Shown piece after piece: positions 62,131-62,770 of a stretch of 62,770 nucleotides of DNA. The stretch is from Acidimicrobiaceae bacterium. GTDB lineage: Bacteria > Actinomycetota > Acidimicrobiia > Acidimicrobiales > RAAP-2. How positions within the stretch are numbered: the stretch's first letter is position 1; each line of letters begins with the position of its first letter. The position numbers and the translations under genes were made by a program. Under the pieces are notes generated by a model. The model searched no databases and was not told the DNA's origin. It was given only the letters and a program-made list of their open reading frames with translations. The stretch is from NCBI GenBank assembly GCA_027355725.1, contig DAIEHI010000092.1:1-62770 (forward strand). Reading direction: 5' to 3'.

Positions 62131-62400
62131 CATTGCGAGCGAGTCGAACGATTCTGGCGTTGTTGGGTTGCAACGCTCGCGTGGTGTCTTCGAGGGCGCA
62201 GCGAGCCTGAATGCAGCCAGTCGCAGGCCTCTTGCTGGAAGTTTCAGCCTTCGTGGTGTCAGCGGTTCAGTTCCCCAGAGCATCAATTTCCCGGCTTTTC
62301 GCAGCAGACCGTTATCGCGAGACCACATCGTGGGTGCAAGCCCTTTGATCAAGAACCAAAAGACGTAGTGAACAAACAGTCTTTGACGCCACCACAAAGC

Positions 62401-62428
62401 AAAATCCCCCGGGCAATCGCCCGGGGGA
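62401..62428 (-). terminator. Terminator of the HU gene
   Basis: A 10-base perfect stem (TCCCCCGGGC 62405-62414, GCCCGGGGGA 62419-62428) with an AATC loop, followed on the minus strand by TTTT. It stands about 20 bases after the HU stop codon and so ends its transcript. Confidence 0.8.
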
Positions 62429-62448
62429 ATCTCACTCAACTGCAGGAC

Positions 62449-62727
62449 TCAGTTGCCCTTGACTGCCTTTTTGAAGGTTGAGCCAATGGAAACCTTTGGA
62501 GCCTTTGAAGCCTTCACCTGGATTGCTTCGCCAGTCTGGGGGTTACGGGCGGTGCGGGCCTTGCGGTCTACACGCTCGAACGACAGGAAGCCTGAAAGCA
62601 CGATCTTCTCACCCTTTGAAACATTCGTTACTACGACATCCTCAAAGGACTTGAGGACTTCAGCGACCGTACTCTTTGTCGCGCCACTCTCGGCAACAAT
62701 TGCATCTACCAACTCGGCCTTGTTCAC
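62449..62727 (-). CDS. hupB: HU-family DNA-binding protein
   Basis: A 92-residue nucleoid protein that binds and bends DNA as a dimer. MNKAELVDAIVAESGATKSTVAEVLKSF and the beta-arm segment FERVDRKARTARNPQTGEAI, with the conserved RNPxTG motif that inserts Pro into the minor groove, are seen. Unlike mycobacterial HupB there is no Lys/Ala-rich C-terminal tail. AAGGAG lies about nine bases before GTG 62727. Confidence 0.93.
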   Translation of the reverse strand: MNKAELVDAIVAESGATKSTVAEVLKSFEDVVVTNVSKGEKIVLSGFLSFERVDRKARTARNPQTGEAIQVKASKAPKVSIGSTFKKAVKGN

Positions 62728-62770
62728 CGGTCGACTCCTTACTCTTCGTTGAATCGGACTGGGGGTTCCC

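Noticed and set aside
62131..62400. Gene between the two convergent terminators
   Set aside because: Frames on both strands lack family features or SD; only the two terminators are supported.

Overview
The window reads as chromosomal core DNA of an actinomycete (Actinomycetota). Pointers are a mycothiol-dependent DinB/maleylpyruvate-isomerase-type protein, an F420-type luciferase-like oxidoreductase, ClpS followed by a DUF2017 protein, a DUF4232 exported protein, frequent GTG/TTG starts with ATGA/GTGA/TGATG coupling, and a tig-clpP-clpX-folC-ndk-mreBCD-pbp2-rne-rplU-rpmA block in the order I recall from Streptomyces. A rod-type MreB system and a GC level that looks moderate suggest a non-streptomycete lineage, possibly Acidimicrobiia. 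That placement is inference. I see no phage, transposase, CRISPR array or rRNA.

Layout. 0.3-9.0 kb: a GH65 disaccharide phosphorylase coupled to a beta-phosphoglucomutase-type hydrolase converges on a five-gene minus-strand operon pgi-gnd-pgl-rpiA-zwf (glucose-6-phosphate isomerase plus the oxidative pentose phosphate pathway). 9.6-13.7 kb: a prolyl-aminopeptidase-like hydrolase, a translationally coupled erythromycin-esterase-family/phosphoribosyltransferase pair, and an F420-type oxidoreductase. 14.4-17.3 kb: a compact sulfite reductase plus siroheme operon (cysI, uroporphyrinogen methyltransferase, precorrin-2 dehydrogenase). 17.5-27 kb: lipid and acyl-CoA genes (fused AccD/AccA-like carboxyltransferase, soluble acyl-ACP desaturase, acyl-CoA synthetase, MmsA, thioesterase) with an MFS transporter, a Nudix hydrolase and small conserved proteins. 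27-36 kb: ArfB, SurE, sugar epimerase plus SDR, MpaB-like DUF2236, ClpS/DUF2017, a divergent GH3, an alcohol dehydrogenase, Tag and a methyltransferase. 36-40.5 kb: an exported protein and a PadR-controlled FtsX-type ABC exporter. 41-49 kb: tRNA-Lys, tRNA-His, tRNA-Arg and tRNA-Pro around an aldehyde dehydrogenase, an L,D-transpeptidase and a complete polyamine-type ABC importer. 49-62.8 kb: the protein-quality-control, cell-shape and ribosomal block, ending at HU.

How genes work together: phosphorolysis of a disaccharide gives beta-glucose-1-phosphate, the mutase makes glucose-6-phosphate, and the adjacent operon oxidises it to NADPH and pentoses. Siroheme made by the two downstream enzymes is the cofactor of the sulfite reductase. 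MreBCD and PBP2 form an elongasome, but its usual RodA partner is not at this locus. Points most worth a second look: the esterase/phosphoribosyltransferase pair, missing rodA, a 46-base near-perfect hairpin after tRNA-Lys, palindromes in several promoters, the missing catalytic His in the GH3 protein, and an RNase E/G with a Gly-Gln/Arg-rich N-terminus.
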